DNA from: Marsupella aquatica
Lineage: Eukaryota; Marchantiophyta
Direction of reading: 5' to 3'
Length of the DNA: 64,000 bases
Assembly: GCA_973895155.1 (NCBI GenBank)
Contig: OZ316897.1
Location: 2,790,001 to 2,854,000 of the forward strand
In this document: in pieces, positions 1 to 10,628 of the stretch
How positions within the stretch are numbered: position 1 is the stretch's first letter
How the letters are laid out: each line of letters opens with the position of its first letter
Notes under the pieces: generated by a model
Databases searched by the model: none
Told to the model about the DNA's origin: nothing
Seen by the model: the letters and a program-made list of their open reading frames with translations, nothing else
Position numbers and translations under genes: made by a program

Positions 1-886
1 GGGGATTAAGTTGAGGCATAAGCATGGAGAGGGCACGAGGCCCTATTATGCATTAAAGCAGGGGCAAGGGGGAGGTGAAAGCAGGAAGGAGGGGGAGCGA
101 GTGTTAGGAGAGGGCACCAAGCCCTATGTTGCATTAAAAGGAGGGGGAGGGGGAGTTCACATACGACTCCCTTCTCTAGGGAGTACTTTCACCAGGGCAC
201 GAGGCCCACAGAAGCATTTAAGGAGGGGATTGAGGGGGAGTTCGTAGCCTCCCTCTTCGAGAGCTCATAAGGAGAAGGGGGGGGCGCGAAGCCCTATGCT
301 GCATTAAACGGAAGGGGAGTACATTCAAGCCAGGCACGAGGCCCACAGCGCATTTAAGAGGGGAGGGGGAGCTCATAAGGAGAAAGGGGCGCAAAGCCCT
401 ATGCAGGGCTCGAGCCCATTAGGGGCCGTTTCTTTTTCCTTGCCTCGCCCTTTTATTTTTGCCTCGCTTTCGCTTTTATTCGCTTGCAGCATATCGCACG
501 GTGCCCCCGAGTGTGTATACACACTCGCTCGGTTGCCGGTCCCCACCTGATTTTTCTTTTCGTCGACGCGCACCTTCTGTCAGTTTCTGGGTCCACGTCG
601 GGGCCGACATATACACTTAAGGGGGCCCCTCTTTCACGTTTTTTTGGCCATTTCTTTGCGGATTTCTTTGTTGCTGCCGACGGTCATCTGCATAGGGTTG
701 CGGGCCCGGGGTATACACATGGGATGGCAATCCAACATTGCCTATGTATACACATAGGCAAGTGCGACGGGGACACAATTTGAGGTTTTAAGGGTCCTTT
801 TCCCTGATGGTCTTTCGACGGTGACGGGTTTTCTCAGTCTTTACACATTTTGCACATTTTGGGTACATCGGGTATTGTCACACAGC
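1..886 (+). repeat. Retrotransposon leader with degenerate tandem repeats and palindromes
   Basis: The first 420 bases hold about six degenerate copies of a G-rich unit built on a motif like ggcacgaggccctat followed by gcattaaa. Copies start near 32, 114, 198, 283, 333 and 388, about 50-110 bp apart. After them come a perfect 20-bp palindrome at 508-527 (cgagtgtgtatacacactcg), a hairpin at 738-761 with 10-bp arms around atac, and further tatacac motifs near 608 and 711. No long open frame fits known proteins. I read this as the untranslated leader of the retrotransposon, or possibly an inner part of its 5' LTR. Confidence 0.6.
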
Positions 887-2163
887 ATGTCAGTAGACGA
901 GCCAGGAGGTAGCAGCTCATCACCACCAACACCCCGGTACCACTTACGGAGTGATCCACGACCCTTGGTGCCAATTTCATTGGAGTCTCGGCAATTTCGA
1001 CGACGTCCGCAGACAGCAGCAGCACCCACACCACGCAATCCTTCTGCTCAATTTGGCGGTCGCTTCACCACAACCCCGAAACCTGCTATCACTTCCTTGC
1101 CATTTACCCCTTCTGCATCAGTGGTTGTTCCAGCTTCACCGGCATACAGCATGGATGCTAGCCACTCATCTGGCCGCATTGAGCGCTTCAGCGGGCGGCC
1201 AGGCACTGTTTCTTTGCGTGAGTTCAAATCCACTTTCTATACTATTGTTTACAAATTGGAGTTGAAGTACGGCAACAATTTCACAAATGCTTTTGCATTT
1301 AAGCAACTAGCCAGGTATGTGCACCATGAGGCTTTGGATGTGTATGAGCAGCACTCTCAACGGCTGCTTGCTGTCACACAATTGCCTAATCCTACCTATG
1401 CTAGTGCAATTGCAGCTGCCTCACAACTGGCATTACAGAATGCCATTGCAGCCCATGCTGCTGCTCCTGCTACTTCCCCTCCTACTCCAGTTCCTACCAC
1501 TGCGCTAGTTACTCCCATTGTCTTGGCACAGGCTACATCAGGCATTTCTCCCACTATTGATTCTCCTGCCTTTGCTGATCCAATGGCTGAGTTTTTTCAG
1601 GTTCTTGAATTGGAATTCCCAATCAAGAGTGCTGACAAAATCATGCAGTTGGCTACCTTTGTGAGGCAACGCGATGAAACATTGAAGATGATGTATTGCC
1701 GGCTTCTCAAGCTGAAGGAGGACACCCAGAGCATCACTGACCTAGAGGCTACGCATCGCTATCTTCGTGCATTGGAGGGCACACCAGCTCTCCATTCGCA
1801 AGTGTTGCAGCAAGTATTCTCAGAGTTTGGAGACAGCAACACATTGCTCAATGTCTATGACACTGCTGAGAAACTTGAGTTGGCCCATGCACATTATGAG
1901 GCCAGTATTGCGCGTCCACTGCGCGATCCAAGTACTAGGTTGCTGCCCCTACATTGGCCACCCCTTCCCGTTTGCCATAATATGGTTCCAAGACCAAGCC
2001 AGCACATGCTGCTTTCATGCTACCATCTTGTAACTACTGTGATAACCCTAATCACAAGGCTAATGATTATGATATTGTTGCTGAGGACCTGTCTTGTGAT
2101 TTTTGCGGGAAAGTGGGCCACTTGGAGGCAGTTTGTTTTGCCAAATTCCAAGAGAGGAAGTAG
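887..2163 (+). pseudogene. gag capsid/nucleocapsid region (broken)
   Basis: The most plausible start is the ATG at 887, beginning MSVDEPGG; an in-frame ATG at 821 would add 22 residues. The N-terminal part is Pro/Ser/Thr-rich and is followed by a helical retrotransposon-gag-type domain at about 1590-1900. The reading changes frame near 1940. In the new frame two CCHC knuckles follow: CNYCDNPNHKANDY (2029-2070), whose fourth ligand is Tyr instead of Cys, and an intact CDFCGKVGHLEAVC (2095-2136). Stops are at 1978 (TAA) and 2161 (TAG). The family role is packaging of element RNA into particles. The stop at 2161 could be an original gag terminator, but the frame continues through it. Confidence 0.85.
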
Positions 2164-3996
2164 CTACGACAGCAGGCCCCTCATCCTGCTCCTGCTTCCA
2201 CTCCCCCACCAGCTAGGAGGGCTCCTATTGCCTTAGTTTCTCCTCCTTCCAGTGGCAAAGCACCCGGGGCCAACAAATTGCCCAAGCAGCAACAGAAGCA
2301 GCTAGCTCAGAAGGAGGCTCACAACGCACAGGCAACTCAACTCCAGTCTCTGACTCATGAGGTTGAGTCCCTATGTGCCCAACTTGCCAACATCAAAGGC
2401 AAGTCACCTGCCTCTGCTGGTCCCTCTCAACCGGTTGGTCACGTGCAACCGATCCCTGGCCCAGGCACCACTGACAGTTCAGCACCTCTTCCCCGCTCTT
2501 TCTATGGCTTGCCATTTGATGCTCATAGGGGTGAGTGTGTGCTGTCCTCTACTACACAGCCTGGCCTTATGGCAGAATTTTCAGATTCATTCTGCCCTTC
2601 CTATTTTGCTTACCAGCAGGCCAGTGTTGCCTCCCGTATTGCTCCCACCCGCCGCATTGTACAGGCTAATGGTCTTGCTGCTGGTCCTATGACTAGAGCC
2701 AGGGGAGCTCGGGCTGTCATGCCCCAATCTTTTCAGCCACTCATACTTGTTGAAGACTGCACCTTGTTGGCGAGGGGGGAGGGAGCTGCAGCTACATCCA
2801 TTCCACCACCAGGTGCTACTGACATTTCACAGGGAGTTGTTTCTCCTGAGCTGCTTGAGCATGTCACCTCCGGTATGGCACAAAGGATTCTTACAACTCC
2901 ACTTTTCAGTTGCCATGATTTATAGCTGGATGCTAGAGCTGTCATCAGAGCACTAGAGGGCTCACTGCATTCTTCATCAGCCCCTGTGACACCGGTTTTG
3001 GAGGTCCAATCTCATGTACATACTGGACCTTCTTCTTCTCCATTACATGCTTCCACTGGTTTGGCTATCCCAGTACCAATTTCCAGTGGTACAGATGATA
3101 GTATTGTTGCAGATTGTGTGACCAGAGCTACAATGGATTCTGGTCATGCTGCTCCATCTTTCCTAGCTATGTTGTTGAGTGGGAAGACCGTGGACACTAA
3201 CTCCCTTCACAAGGTACCTCATCATTTGCCAAAAGTGGTGCCTAGTGACAGGACTTTAGTTTCCACCACCATTGCCATTGTTGACAATAGGAATTCAGTG
3301 GTCAAGTTGGAGGGTCACACTCCTCAGGTGGTCATGCTAGACACAGGCGCTCAACCAGTGATATTGGGCATTCAATTTGCCAAGAAGATGGGACTACTGA
3401 CTGATCATTTACAGCAATCCAGGTGGCACATTCGGACTGCTAGTGGCACTGTGGAGGATGTGCTGGGTGAGAGTTCTACTTTACTCACTTTCACTTTTAA
3501 TGGAGGTACAGATCAGGAATTGCATTTCCCAGTCAGATATTTGGTTACCAATGCCACTACGTATGATGTGCTCATTGGCCAGGAGGCTTTGTTCCCACCA
3601 GGTTTTACCATTGACAACTGGCATGAGCATGCATACTACAGAGTTGATTGGCATACGGATGGCTCACACTTGGGCTACATTCCACTTGATTTGCATGGTG
3701 CTCATACACCTATGGCTCACCACTGTGTGTTGAAAGCAGTGCACACAACTACCTATGTCAACCACCCATTGTAGGATTGGATTGAGGAGGATGATGATGA
3801 GGTGGTTGCTGCACATGCTGCTACACGTATAGCAGCACTTTCCATCAACGTGGATCATCAACCAGAGGTGGTACAACGGCTCCAAGCAGCCCATGGACCT
3901 TTGGTGGCTGCATTGCGCAAATTTGAGGACCTTGGGCAGCACAATGGCCAACCAATAGCCCCAATCTTGAGCGCACCAGTTACATGGACTCCTCCT
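2164..3996 (+). pseudogene. Linker and retropepsin-type aspartic protease (broken)
   Basis: Frame 1 continues from the nucleocapsid. A Gln/Leu-rich stretch at about 2270-2400 could form a coiled coil and is followed by a low-complexity linker with a stop at 2923. The protease follows: the active-site triad D-T-G sits at 3340-3348 inside the context VVMLDTGAQPVILG, with a downstream hydrophobic strand around TYDVLIGQEAL (about 3559-3591). Retroviral-type proteases act as dimers, one D-T-G per chain, and cut Gag-Pol. Stops at 3772 and 3997 separate this part from the methyltransferase. Confidence 0.85.
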
Positions 3997-3999
3997 TGA

Positions 4000-5325
4000 G
4001 ATGGCCTTACATTGCTTGAGCTTTTTGGTGGCATTTCTACAGGCCTGGAAGCTCTCCTACAGTCTGGCATGGTGGTGAAGTAGTACATCTATGTGGATAT
4101 TGATCCAGGTGCAAGGCAAGTGGCTGAATCCCGTCTACTGGAATTTTTAGAGCGATTTCCCTAGCAGTTTCCACACAATGCATGGAAGTCTGCATTTTCT
4201 TTCTTCCCTCCAGATATCCAGCTTGTCCAGCACCGGCACTTAACCCTTCTTGGTTCCCTTGATTTGATCATAGCTGGTTGGGAATGCCAAGGGTTTTCAG
4301 CTGCTGGTCACGGTGCTGGACTGCATGATTCTCGTTCTGGCCTTTTCATAGCATTGGTTCAGATTCTCACCTGGGCTCAATCCCTTTATCCTGCTGTTGG
4401 TTATATCATTGAGAATACTCCATCTCAGTTTGACCAGCGTCCACAGGTGAAAGAGGATTTCAGTGTGGTCCAGCACTACTTGGGACCACCCCTTCTCATT
4501 GATGCAGTGCACTGTGGTTCTTATGCACATCGTTTTCGTAACTTTTGGACTAACCTTGCACCACCTTCCTTGTTGGAGTTAGCTCTTCACCACACATCCA
4601 GGGACACTAACCTCACAGTGGACCAGATTTTGGATCCTGACAGTTCTTGCCAACTAGTTACACGACAAGAGTCAGCACCTTGGTATCCAGCCAATACCAT
4701 TGGACAGCCCCATGCTGCTTGGCCTACATTTGTGTCCTTTCCAGGTGCACATGCTTTTCAGGGTGATGGTCCTGGCCTGGTTTACCGACATTCTACCGGT
4801 ACATGGGATGAACCTAGTCCTGAGGAGAGAGAACGGGCTATGGGCTTGCAATCCGGTACTACAGGCCACACCCACATCACCAGGCTGGCCAGGAATGCTT
4901 TACTTGGCAGGGTAATGGATCTCACTGCTCTCACTTGGCTTCTGGTCACTTGCATCCTTTTTCAGATGTACATTCATCCAGCATCAGGAGTTCCAGCCCT
5001 ACCACTCCATGGTGCTGCTACATGGCATCCAAACCAGGTGCACTTACCTCTATTCAACACTCACCGCTTCAGTCCAAGTGTTGGGGGGGAGGAGGTCCCT
5101 TGTAATGTGGCTGACATTATTTCTGAGTTTCATCGTGTGGATCAGACCAGAGCAACAAGTACAACAGGCCTTGGAGAGGCCTCATCACCTTATCAGCAGC
5201 ATGCTAGCAGCTTGGACAGTGGAGAGGCTGGCACTTCTGGCTCTTCAAGCATGAGTACATCAGGTCCTATTCCTAGTGTTGCCAACTACACATTCATCAT
5301 GGGCAACCACTTGAGTAAAAGATAG
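4000..5325 (+). pseudogene. C5 cytosine DNA methyltransferase domain, DNMT3-like, carried by the retrotransposon
   Basis: In frame with protease and RT lies a full set of C5-MTase motifs. Motif I (SAM binding) is LELFGGISTGLEALL (4015-4059). Motif IV is GWECQGFSAAG, with the catalytic Cys at 4285-4287 but Glu where Pro is usual. Motif VI is IIENTPS, with Glu at 4411. Motif VIII is AHRFRNFWTNLA (about 4525-4560). A target-recognition stretch follows, and the C-terminal motifs IX/X are around EERERAMGL and RNALLGRVMDL (about 4827-4930). The HRxRxFWxNL and LLGR patterns resemble DNMT3/DRM-type de novo enzymes more than DNMT1 or CMT. Stops at 4081 and 4162 split motif I from motif IV, and 5323 closes the frame. 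The family reaction is SAM-dependent 5-methylation of cytosine in DNA. In this copy it must be inactive as a single protein. The segment from about 4960 to 5325 is a linker with no recognised domain. Confidence 0.85.
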
Positions 5326-6700
5326 AAGGACCAGCTGCTGAATTTGCTCCTCAAGCATGAGAACGTGTTTGCTTTCTCTATGAAGGACTTGGGTAAGTGC
5401 AAGACTATGCAGTTCTCCATTGAGTTGGCTAATGAAACACTTATCTTCAGGCGGAGACATCGTTTGAGTAAGCATGAGTGGCAGCTGGTGGATGAGAGGT
5501 GCCAAGAGTTATATGAAGCTGGTCTTATTCAGCCATCTACATCAGATTTTGCAGCAGCTACAGTGATGCCAGCAAAGAAGGATTCCAGTGGATTGTGGAC
5601 AGAGAAGCGCATGTGTGGGGACTACAGGCCATTGAACCTGGTCACACCCCAGGATAGGTACCCCATGCCACGGCCAGAGGAGTTATTTGACAGGATTGGA
5701 GACTCAGACATCTTCACTCTTGTGGATCTAAGGCAAGGCTTCAACCAGATTTTGCTGTTTGCAAAGGATCGCAAGAAAACAGCTTTCCATGGTAGTAACC
5801 AACTATGGGAGTGGTTGGTGATGCCATTTGGCTTGAAGAATGCGCCCATATTCATTCAAAGAGTCATGGACCAGGTTCTTCAAGGTGCTGAGTTTCTGAA
5901 ATGCTACATTGATGATGTGTTGGTCCACAACAAAGGATTTGACCAGCATCTACTTGACCTTGAGGAGCTATTCATGAGGCTTAAGAAGGTGAACCTAAAG
6001 ATACACCCCAAGAAGTGTGAATTTGCTGTCAGATCAGTAGTATATCTTGGGGATCGCATTCTTCCAAATGGAACCATGGCTCACTGGGCCAAGGTGGTAT
6101 CCATCTTGGAAATGCCCACTCCTACCGATGTTCACACTTTGAGGAGTTTTATTGGGTTGTGCAATTACTATCGGATCTACATCAAAGATTTCAGCATCAT
6201 TGCACACCCATTGTATGCTTTGTTGAAAAAGAATGTGACTTGGACATGGAGTATAGATGCTGAGGCAACATTTGCCACTTTGAAGGAGAAGCTCTCAGAA
6301 TACCCGGTGCTGAGAAGACCTAATTTCAGCAAGGTCTTTGTGCTACACACAGATTGGAGTGCCCTTGGGATTGGTGCCATTCTGGGCCAGCATGATGAGG
6401 AAGGTAAAGAATACGTCATTGCCTATGCATCCAGGAGCAACAATCAGGCATAGAGTCATTATTCTTCTTATGAGGGTATGCCTTGCTGTTGTGTGGGCTG
6501 TCATACATTACAGACCCTACCTCTATGGGACCAGGTTTGTTCTCTACACCGACCACCAGCCCTTGAAGTGGTTGATGACCAACGAGAAGCTTGCTCGTTG
6601 GGCGCTCATACTCCAGGAGTATGATTTTGAGATAATTCATAGGCCTGGTGTGACACATCAAAATGTTGACACTATGTCCCGCAGCCCTTTGATTGCCTCT
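5326..6700 (+). pseudogene. Reverse transcriptase and RNase H (broken)
   Basis: The frame opens right after the stop at 5323. Typical Ty3/gypsy RT blocks follow in order: a primer-grip lead-in around RMCGDYRPLN, FTLVDLRQGFNQI (about 5713-5751), MPFGLKNAP (about 5821-5847) and the catalytic YIDDVL at 5905-5922. RNase H begins near 6340 with HTDWSALGIGAIL and has the later block LYTDHQPLKWLM (about 6543-6578). A stop at 6451 and a change from frame 1 to frame 2 near 6475 fall in the middle of RNase H and remove normal sequence around its second acidic residue. The family role is conversion of element RNA to double-stranded DNA. Confidence 0.95.
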
Positions 6701-8100
6701 GATGATTCCTCAGATGCACGACAGGATTTCGACCAGGTTTCCATCCTGCCTACATTTCATGCATCTACCTATCTTGCTTTGCTGCCATGCTACGTTGTTG
6801 ACCAACCTGTGGTGGACATATGGGAGGACAACGACACTCTGAGATTTTTGCAGCATGGGGAGTACCCCATACATGTTACTGCTGCCCAGAGAGACCAAAA
6901 TCAGCAAAGGTCCAAGCGTTACTTGTGGAAGGGAGATCATCTCGTGCGCTGCTTGCCAGACAAGGAAGTGGTGGTTCCACCCATTTATGAGAGGGTTGGC
7001 CTTATCCGTAAGGTACATTCTGAGCTTGGTCATTTTGGCGTTAAGAGGACTTACAGCCTCTTGGTCCCTCATTATCATTGGAGAGGCATGCATGGCCAGG
7101 TTCAAGATGTTATTGCCCGGTGTGAACAGTGTGATAGGGTGAGGACTTCTTTTACATCTCGGCAACCCACACTTCATCCACTCCCTATTCAGGGCATGTT
7201 TTATCGTTGGTCATGTGATTTGGCTCGAGAATTACCCCTCACATCTCGGGGTAATCTCTACATCATGATCATGATAGAGCATTTCTCCAAGTGAATAGAA
7301 CTTGTGGCATTGCCGGATAAGACCTCCCGTAGCACCAGCCTAGCATTCCTACAACAAGTTCTCAGCCACTTTGGAGCTTGTGCAGAATGTCTCACTGACC
7401 AAGGCTCAGAGTTTAGAGGAGAGTTCTAGGAGCTGCTTGATCAGGCCGTCATTGATCATCGTCTGACATCACGAGATCACCCACAGGCAGATGGCTTGGC
7501 AGAGCGCATGGTTCAGACATGCAAGAAGGGTCTCCAAAAGATTTGCCTCACCAAAAACAAGGAGGATTGGGACCTGGCCTTACCCTACATTGCCATGGGG
7601 TATAGGATGTCTAGACATGCATCATTGTCTAACTTTTCTCCCTACTTCTTGTTGTTTGGTCGTCACCCAGTTCCACCTTCTGCTATTGCTGCTCACATGC
7701 TTCAGGTGGTGGACTTGGATTCAGTTGTGACTTGGTCTGATGTGATCTCTGAGAGGGCTGCCCTATTCAGGAGGGTTATGCCCATGGCCATGGAGAATTT
7801 GGCCATTGCACAACATAGGGACACATTGCGTTATGCACACACACAAGGGGGCACTTTTCAGCCCAAGGTCAGGAAGTTTGATGTGGGAGATTTTGTGTAC
7901 TTGCAGCGGCAAGCTAACGACACCTTGGACACCTCTACCAGTCGTACTATTCTCAGGGTTAAAGCTATTCGACCGTCTGGAGTGCTAGAGTTACAAGGGG
8001 CAGATGGGCGCACAATTGTTGACAATGCCAAGAATTGCGCCCCTTGTCATCTGCCTAACTTGGATCCCACCATTGTGACTTCTACCTGGATTCCACTTGT
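6701..8100 (+). pseudogene. Integrase with HHCC and DDE core (broken)
   Basis: Frame 2. The N-terminal zinc-binding HHCC module is seen as HSELGHFG (about 7016-7039) and CEQC (about 7121-7132). The DDE core follows: first Asp in WSCDLA (about 7211-7228), second Asp in LTDQGSEF (about 7391-7414), and Glu in the ADGLAERM block (about 7487-7510). Stops interrupt the core at 7292 and 7427. The C-terminal part (about 7700-8090) looks like the SH3-like GPY/F-containing region, with FDVGDFVYLQRQAN as a clear strand pair. No chromodomain is visible. The integrase family joins element ends to host DNA. Confidence 0.9.
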
Positions 8101-8263
8101 GGACTACCCTTGCAAAGTGTGTTTGCGAATTGATGATGCTGACCAGATGCTGCTGTGTGATAATTGCAATGGAGGGTACCATCTTTTTTGCCTTCAGCCT
8201 GAACTTACCCAGGTGCCAGAAGGGTTATGGTTTTGCCCTTCCTGTGCTCCATGTACTACCTGA
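8101..8263 (+). other. PHD finger fused to the integrase C-terminus
   Basis: The last 50 codons of the pol frame encode a complete C4HC3 PHD finger. Ligands are CKVC (8111-8122), CDNC, YHLFC (His and Cys ligands) and CPSC near the end, with the usual Trp two residues before the last pair (GLWFCPSC). The frame ends at the stop 8261-8263. PHD fingers read the histone H3 N-terminal tail in a lysine-methylation-dependent way. Placement at the integrase tail, where chromoviruses carry a chromodomain, suggests a role in choosing chromatin for insertion; that role is inference. All eight zinc ligands are intact in this copy. Confidence 0.88.
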
Positions 8264-8300
8264 CTTTTCTTCAGCCCTCCTTTTGGCTGTGGTCTGGGGG

Positions 8301-9012
8301 GATACAGAGGTTTACACCTCCACTACGTACATACCACCGTAGTTGCTTTTTCTTGGCACTTGTGAATGTGATTGGACTTTTTCTAAGGATGTTGGTTGCT
8401 AGCAGCTTGCACATATGCATTGCCGGTGACTTGTATGTTTTCGATACACTATGGCTACGATACTATATGTCATGACAACTGTCATGCCGAGGGACAGTGC
8501 CTCCTGTGCACATCGGCATGTCCCTCGCATGCCCGCTAGGTATGTAGTTAGGGCTAGTGTACTACTTGAGTTAGTGTCATGTTCTTGTAGCGAGTCTGGG
8601 CTGTTCTTGAAGCAAAGGTGTTTGTTAGGGTGATGCCTGGACCCGGTCCTACTTAGGGCATGTTTTTCTTTGTCGTTTTTCAGTTCTTCTTGAATCGCTG
8701 TTGACAGAGCTCAGACAGTGCTTGTCGGTTCCGTACACGGGATTCACACAGTGATTCGTTAGATGCTCCCGGCCGATCTTGGCATCCCGCCGGTTTTTGA
8801 TTCGATTTCAATACGATTGTTTCTCTTACGCCTTTTATATAGAGGTTTACACCTCCACTACGTACATACCACCTCAGTTGCTTTTTCTTGGCACTTGTGA
8901 ATGTGATTGGATTTTTTCTAAGGATGTTGGTTGCTAGCAGCTTGCACATATGCATTGCCGGTGACTTGTATGTTTTCGATACACTATGGCTATGATACTA
9001 TATGTCACGACA
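8301..9012 (+). repeat. 3' LTR-like region with 535-bp spaced direct repeats
   Basis: The segment 8301-8477 is repeated at 8836-9012 with an offset of 535 bp and about five differences in 172 bp. A plausible LTR runs from TGTCATGACA (8468) to TGTCACGACA (ending 9012), giving TG...CA ends. A TATA-like box TATATAG lies at 8836-8842, so 8468-8835 would be U3 and the rest R-U5. The upstream copy (8301-8467) would then be a second R-U5 fragment. A purine run ggggggat at 8296-8303 may be the polypurine tract. An inverted repeat (catgccgagggaca with tgtccctcgcatg) lies at about 8482-8532. The exact LTR ends cannot be proved without the 5' LTR. Confidence 0.6.
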
Positions 9013-10360
9013 CCAATAAGTTTTGTAGTTTGGCTGTGTCTCTCATGTAGTGACGCTATGGTTGCAAAGGTGTCATCATTTTGGTTGAGTGCATCTTACT
9101 GCCAAAATATTGTCATTTTGATCAATGGTGTTGCTACAAACTTGATATTGAGGGGAGTGACGGCACGAGAAGGGGATAGTAGCACAAGATGGGCAATGGC
9201 GGCGGGGCATTGCAGGGTCCAAGGACAGGTCCACACTTGGCCTATCTTTTCAGTGCTACATGGAGGGATAAGTTTTTTTTTCATTTTTATCTTTATTTCC
9301 CTCCCCCACACCCTCTCGCTCCCTCACTCCCACCCTTTGCTGTCACCACCATCTTCTCTTGCGTATTGTAGGCAGAATGGAGCCTTAAGGAGGGCACATT
9401 AGGGAGGGAGGAGGCACACGTGGTGAGCCAAGGCATACAAAGTGCACAGAGATGGCAGGGAAGAGGGGATTAATGGTTTTTTTGGTGAATCAAATTGTTC
9501 GAAAACAATGGGGTTCCAACAGACAGCCATAAGTTTATTGTGATTTCATTGTGAAAAATGTTGTCATTGCACATAATCAATTGATGCAGTAAACTCAAAT
9601 CAACACAAAAGCCGGGGATAGAAGGCTCAAATGGGTAGTGAGAATAGGGGCAAGAGTCAGGTTAGAAATCGGCAGTGTCAATGATACAGAAGATGGAACA
9701 AAAGCAAGGGATGAAAGGTGCAATTGGGGCAAAGCCAGAGCAAGACTAACACAGATGCCGAGGCATGTCAAGCAAGCTAGGTCTTGGAAAAAGAATGTAG
9801 GGAGCTTGGTCTAATCCTGGGTCTTATTGGCCCACATTGAAAAAGCTTGTCTTTATATTAAAGGTCTCTAAGCTCATCTTTAAGAAGAATGTTGGAAGTT
9901 TAGATGGAAGAACAAAATTTTGGACTTTTTCTCTAAAACTTTAAAATGATAAAACAAAGTTTTAAATTTTTTGAAAAACCAGACTCACACTTTTTTTGTT
10001 TTATTCATTTTGGGGAAAGGCCTTGATGTTGTTGTAAAAGTGATATAGTAGGGGAGGGCAAGAGAGAGTGGGAGGAGCACAGGAGAGGCTATGGCCACCA
10101 GGGCTTTGTGAGTTCAAGGTGTGCTTGCACGATGCTATGTGGAGGGAACATCTTCAGTTTTTCCCCTCTTTCCAGTTTTCCCTTCCTTGCCCCTCAGTTC
10201 TCCCCCCCCCCCCCCACTTTGTTCCATTTGGCACGACCAAACAAATATAATAAAAAGATAAGGAGTAAATAACTTATTATTTTTATAAGTTCCCGTACTC
10301 AAAAAGCCAAGCCTCTCATGCCCTAAAAGATTCTCATGCAAACGTACTTAAGTTCCGGCT
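9013..10360. other. Spacer without recognisable gene
   Basis: No reading frame with family resemblance or coding character is seen. The region has several low-complexity tracts, including a run of 13 C near 10203-10215 and CT-rich sequence near 9300-9360. It directly follows the retrotransposon and may include more old insertion debris that I cannot identify. Confidence 0.5.
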
Positions 10361-10628
10361 CCATGCCCCCCAAAAACACTTTATGTGCCTCTAACATAGT
10401 AGCTATCACATGTGCCTTATATGTTACTGTAAAAGTAAGTAAAACACACATACCTTGTATTATACTATAAAAGTAACTATATATTTGGGCGTCACTCCAT
10501 GCCCCCAAAAAACACTTTATGTGCCTCAGTCTAACATAGTAGCCATCACATGTATCTTATATTTTACTTTAAAAGTAAGTAAATAATACATAACTGTATT
10601 ATATTATAAAAGTAATTATATATTTGGC
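10361..10628. repeat. Tandem duplication, unit about 136 bp
   Basis: Two diverged copies lie head to tail, starting at 10361 and 10497. Both share the order ccatgcccc, aacactttatgtgcctc, taacatagtag, atcacatgt, aaaagtaagtaa, and a tail of ataaaagtaa-ttatatatttgg. They differ by small indels and many substitutions, so the duplication is not recent. No coding potential is seen. Confidence 0.75.

Larger units (their letters stand above)
1..9012 (+). mobile_element. Ty3/gypsy LTR retrotransposon with DNA methyltransferase and PHD finger, decayed
   Basis: The order gag - protease - C5 DNA methyltransferase - reverse transcriptase - RNase H - integrase - PHD finger is read on the + strand from about 887 to 8263. 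RT before integrase is the Ty3/gypsy order. The reading frame runs in frame 2 to about 1940, in frame 1 from there to about 6475, then in frame 2 again. Eleven in-frame stops interrupt it: 1978, 2161, 2923, 3772, 3997, 4081, 4162, 5323, 6451, 7292 and 7427. The copy is therefore not able to make its proteins. A 3' LTR-like segment lies at about 8468-9012. No matching 5' LTR and no clear primer-binding site are seen in 1-886, so the 5' LTR is probably outside the window. The outer boundaries are uncertain. Confidence 0.93.

Noticed and set aside
1-420. CRISPR-like spaced repeats
   Set aside because: The repeats are degenerate, unevenly spaced and lie in a eukaryotic retrotransposon leader; spacers are not unique and no cas genes exist.
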